A stretch of 8,238 nucleotides of DNA from NCBI GenBank assembly GCA_014238325.1, contig JABABH010000123.1, forward strand, positions 1 through 8,238, in the 5' to 3' direction. Positions 6,875 to 8,238 of the stretch are shown in pieces. The position numbers were made by a program, and so were the translations under genes. The notes under the pieces are model-generated. The model was given only the letters and a program-made list of their open reading frames with translations. It made no database searches and was not told the DNA's origin. Each line of letters opens with the position of its first letter. The first letter of the stretch is position 1. This stretch comes from Coxiellaceae bacterium. Its GTDB lineage: Bacteria > Pseudomonadota > Gammaproteobacteria > Coxiellales > Coxiellaceae.

Positions 6875-7381
6875 TCATCGGCTCAAAAATTTTAAAATAC
6901 CACACTTAGATTGTCTTAAACACGCATCCAATGACCATTTTCTTCCCCCCGTTAATACAAAGGTGAGACAAATAAATGCCCAAATAAGTGGATATTCCCA
7001 TCCTCCATATACGGTTTGCGTACTCCCGTTGATCATAATGCCACTAGCATGATCCGCCCACGTGAATCCAGCCAGCTCATGACGACCAGAAAACAAAGAA
7101 ATTATCAAATACAATGCAGTACCCACAGCTGCAAACCGAGTGAATAGCCCAAAGGTAAATCCGACAAAAGCCGCGAACTCACAAAGACCCGCAATCAAGA
7201 CCATGGTAGGCGAAAACCCAACGCTTACAAAATAATGCACAACATTATGATAAGCCGCAGCGCCAAGCAAACCAAATTTTTCAGCAAAATGATGAATAAA
7301 ATCCAATCCGATATAAATACGTATTAAGACTAATTGCCAATCAAGACAGTTATTATAAGATTTTTTCATGATGTTATTCAT
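6875..7381 (-). CDS. DoxX-family membrane protein
   Basis: A 168-residue integral membrane protein of the DoxX family. Hydrophobic segments fall at about residues 15-31, 59-80, 83-98 and 129-144, the usual four-helix layout. The early LVLIRIYIGLDFIHHFAEKFG and the EFAAFVGFTFGLFTRFAAVG stretch are characteristic. Relatives are linked to quinone or thiosulfate oxidation and to oxidative-stress complexes, but the family is broad and the function here is not determined. I chose the ATG at 7379-7381 because AAGGAG lies 6 nt before it; a GTG at 7408 would add nine residues without such a site. The gene starts 34 nt after the rpoS stop, so it probably shares its transcript, and it leads a tight group with the CBS and CHCC genes. 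Confidence 0.85.
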   Translation of the reverse strand: MNNIMKKSYNNCLDWQLVLIRIYIGLDFIHHFAEKFGLLGAAAYHNVVHYFVSVGFSPTMVLIAGLCEFAAFVGFTFGLFTRFAAVGTALYLIISLFSGRHELAGFTWADHASGIMINGSTQTVYGGWEYPLIWAFICLTFVLTGGRKWSLDACLRQSKCGILKFLSR

Positions 7382-7387
7382 AGTTCG

Positions 7388-7393
7388 CTCCTT
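7388..7393 (-). promoter_or_regulatory. strong Shine-Dalgarno site that sets the DoxX gene start
   Basis: AAGGAG on the minus strand, 6 nt before the ATG at 7379-7381. It is the best ribosome binding site in the window and rules against the GTG start at 7408. Confidence 0.85.
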
Positions 7394-7415
7394 ACTCTTG
7401 TATTCCACTCTGCAA

Positions 7416-8126
7416 CTACAGCTCTATATCATGACTGGTAATACCATTTTCATGAAAAATAGTACGTAATTGCGATAAAGCGTCAATTTGAATTTGTCGC
7501 ACTCTTTCTCGGGTTAATCCGACAGCTTTACCCACCGTCTCCAAAGTACCTTTTTCATGGTTTTGCAAACCAAATCGACGTACCACTACCTCACGCTGCC
7601 GATCCGGTAGTTGATTGAGCCAAACTTCTATATGTGCGCTAAAATCAACCGATTGCACTAATAATGCTGGATCAATATTATTTTCATCCGCCAATAGATC
7701 GACTAAGGACTTGGCCTCGTCATCGGCGATACCCATATCAATCGATTTCGATCCCGGTGCAAATCCCATAATATAGCGCACAGTTTCTACAGGCTTTTGC
7801 ACCGTTTCAGCAATTTCCTCTACGGTTGCTTCATGATCAGAATTTTGGGTAATCTGTTTGCCAGCACGTAAATAAATATTTAATTCTTTAATCACATGAA
7901 TAGGTAAACGCACGGTTCGATTTTGAGTCATAATAGCACGTTCAATGGTTTGACGAATCCACCAAGTAGCGTACGTAGAAAAACGACACCCCCTCTCAGG
8001 ATCAAACTTGCCAACTGCCGTCATCAAACCTAGATTACCTTCCTCTATTAAATCAAGCAGTGGTAATCCACGCCCGAGGTAATGCCTAGCAATTTTCACG
8101 ACTAATCGAAGATTACACTCAATCAT
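7416..8126 (-). CDS. rpoS: RpoS-type sigma factor, open segment with regions 2-4
   Basis: RpoS directs RNA polymerase to stationary-phase and general stress promoters. This 236-residue open segment equals the part of E. coli RpoS from MIESNLRLVV to the end. Numbering from the ATG at 8126: residues 1-65 are region 2, with LLDLIEEGNLGL and the -10-recognising FSTYATWWIRQTIERAIM (49-66). Residues about 66-150 are region 3, where RTVRLPIHVIKELNIYLR fits RpoS better than RpoD. Residues about 165-225 are region 4, with the -35-binding helix-turn-helix around LETVGKAVGLTRERVRQIQ (195-213). The ATG at 8126 is not the native start: clear sigma sequence continues upstream in the same frame, and the ATG has no usable Shine-Dalgarno site. 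If translated from here, the product would lack region 1.2. Confidence 0.9.
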   Translation of the reverse strand: MIECNLRLVVKIARHYLGRGLPLLDLIEEGNLGLMTAVGKFDPERGCRFSTYATWWIRQTIERAIMTQNRTVRLPIHVIKELNIYLRAGKQITQNSDHEATVEEIAETVQKPVETVRYIMGFAPGSKSIDMGIADDEAKSLVDLLADENNIDPALLVQSVDFSAHIEVWLNQLPDRQREVVVRRFGLQNHEKGTLETVGKAVGLTRERVRQIQIDALSQLRTIFHENGITSHDIEL

Positions 8127-8201
8127 ATGATTACGTGCCGGCCTATCGCCTTGCTGTATAAGGCGTGCCAGATCTTTTTCTTCTTGAGCTGATAAGAGCG
8201 G

Positions 8202-8211
8202 TTTTTTTCAT
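8202..8211 (-). other. ATGA overlap and seven-A run at the rpoS stop
   Basis: On the minus strand, an ATG (8211-8209) overlaps the TGA (8210-8208) and is followed by seven A (8208-8202). Read from this ATG, the frame is one base out from RpoS and ends after about 22 codons. With one A lost (or two gained), the ATG would run straight into the sigma frame as M-K-K-P-L-L. The sequence is certain; any use as a slippery or re-initiation site is speculation, and no good Shine-Dalgarno site precedes the ATG. Confidence 0.4.
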
Positions 8212-8238
8212 AATTCACTTAAATATAATTGTGAAGGA

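Larger units (their letters stand above)
7416..8238 (-). pseudogene. rpoS: rpoS interrupted by an in-frame TGA, open at the right edge
   Basis: Reading upstream from 8126 in the same frame gives 25 further sigma residues (KPLLSAQEEKDLARLIQQGD is part of this), then a TGA at 8208-8210, then PSQLYLSEL up to the window edge. E. coli RpoS has ATQLYLGEIG then SPLLTAEEE at this place, so both sides of the stop are genuine region 1.2 in one frame. The stop sits where the family has Gly, so GGA to TGA by a single G-to-T change is the simplest explanation, not a frameshift. Five other genes here end in TGA, so it should be read as stop. The native start lies beyond the window. Full-length RpoS should not be made unless readthrough, re-initiation or slippage rescues it. 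A sequencing error cannot be excluded. Confidence 0.8.

Noticed and set aside
6663..7052. 129-codon plus-strand open frame
   Set aside because: It runs antisense through the well-supported CBS and DoxX genes, has no recognisable domain and no good ribosome site, and is best explained as a shadow frame.
8208..8210. TGA read as glycine or another amino acid by an alternative code
   Set aside because: The left-edge gene, cysS, pdxJ, the CBS gene and the DoxX gene all end at TGA in the expected place, and no other conserved position in the window uses TGA, so a standard stop is the better reading.
1..8238. CRISPR array, insertion sequence, phage or plasmid signatures
   Set aside because: No regularly spaced direct repeats, transposase, integrase or replication genes are visible; the content is ordinary chromosomal housekeeping.

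Overview
The window looks like chromosomal DNA of a gammaproteobacterium. CysRS, LpxH, PdxJ, WaaF and an RpoS-type sigma factor all read as members of their gammaproteobacterial families. LpxH and heptosyltransferase II together imply a Gram-negative cell that makes lipid A with a heptose-containing inner core. The DNA is moderately AT-leaning by eye and tightly packed: neighbouring genes overlap by 14, 20 and about 39 bp, and no gap exceeds 180 bp. A host-associated or reduced lineage, for example in the Legionellales, would fit, but that is inference. Five genes end in TGA, so the standard stop-codon meaning applies.

Layout. Positions 1-336 hold the 3' part of an unrecognised plus-strand gene that runs off the left edge and overlaps the end of cysS. 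Minus-strand gltX and cysS (glutamyl- and cysteinyl-tRNA synthetases) overlap by 14 bp and look like one transcription unit. A roughly 110-bp divergent spacer with a 17-bp AT-rich palindrome separates gltX from plus-strand lpxH (lipid A synthesis). lpxH converges on and overlaps pdxJ (vitamin B6 synthesis). Upstream of pdxJ on the minus strand is waaF (LPS inner-core heptosyltransferase II). The waaF-pdxJ gap holds a candidate pdxJ promoter and a possible 31-residue hydrophobic small ORF.

The right third is a minus-strand run: rpoS, then a DoxX-family membrane protein, a CBS-domain protein and a small CHCC zinc-finger protein, with gaps of about 34 and 10 bp before the last gene, whose start is uncertain. 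The last three look like a small operon downstream of rpoS; their shared role is not known from the sequence.

The most notable observation is in rpoS. The open frame for sigma regions 2-4 (7416-8126) continues upstream in the same frame with clear sigma region 1.2 sequence, but it is broken by an in-frame TGA at 8208-8210. The stop sits where the family has a near-invariant glycine, so one G-to-T change (GGA to TGA) would explain it. The TGA overlaps an ATG followed by a run of seven A, so losing one A would place an ATG directly in the RpoS frame. The stationary-phase/general stress sigma factor is therefore probably disrupted, unless it is rescued by re-initiation or slippage or the base is an error. 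I found no wholly new multi-gene system here.
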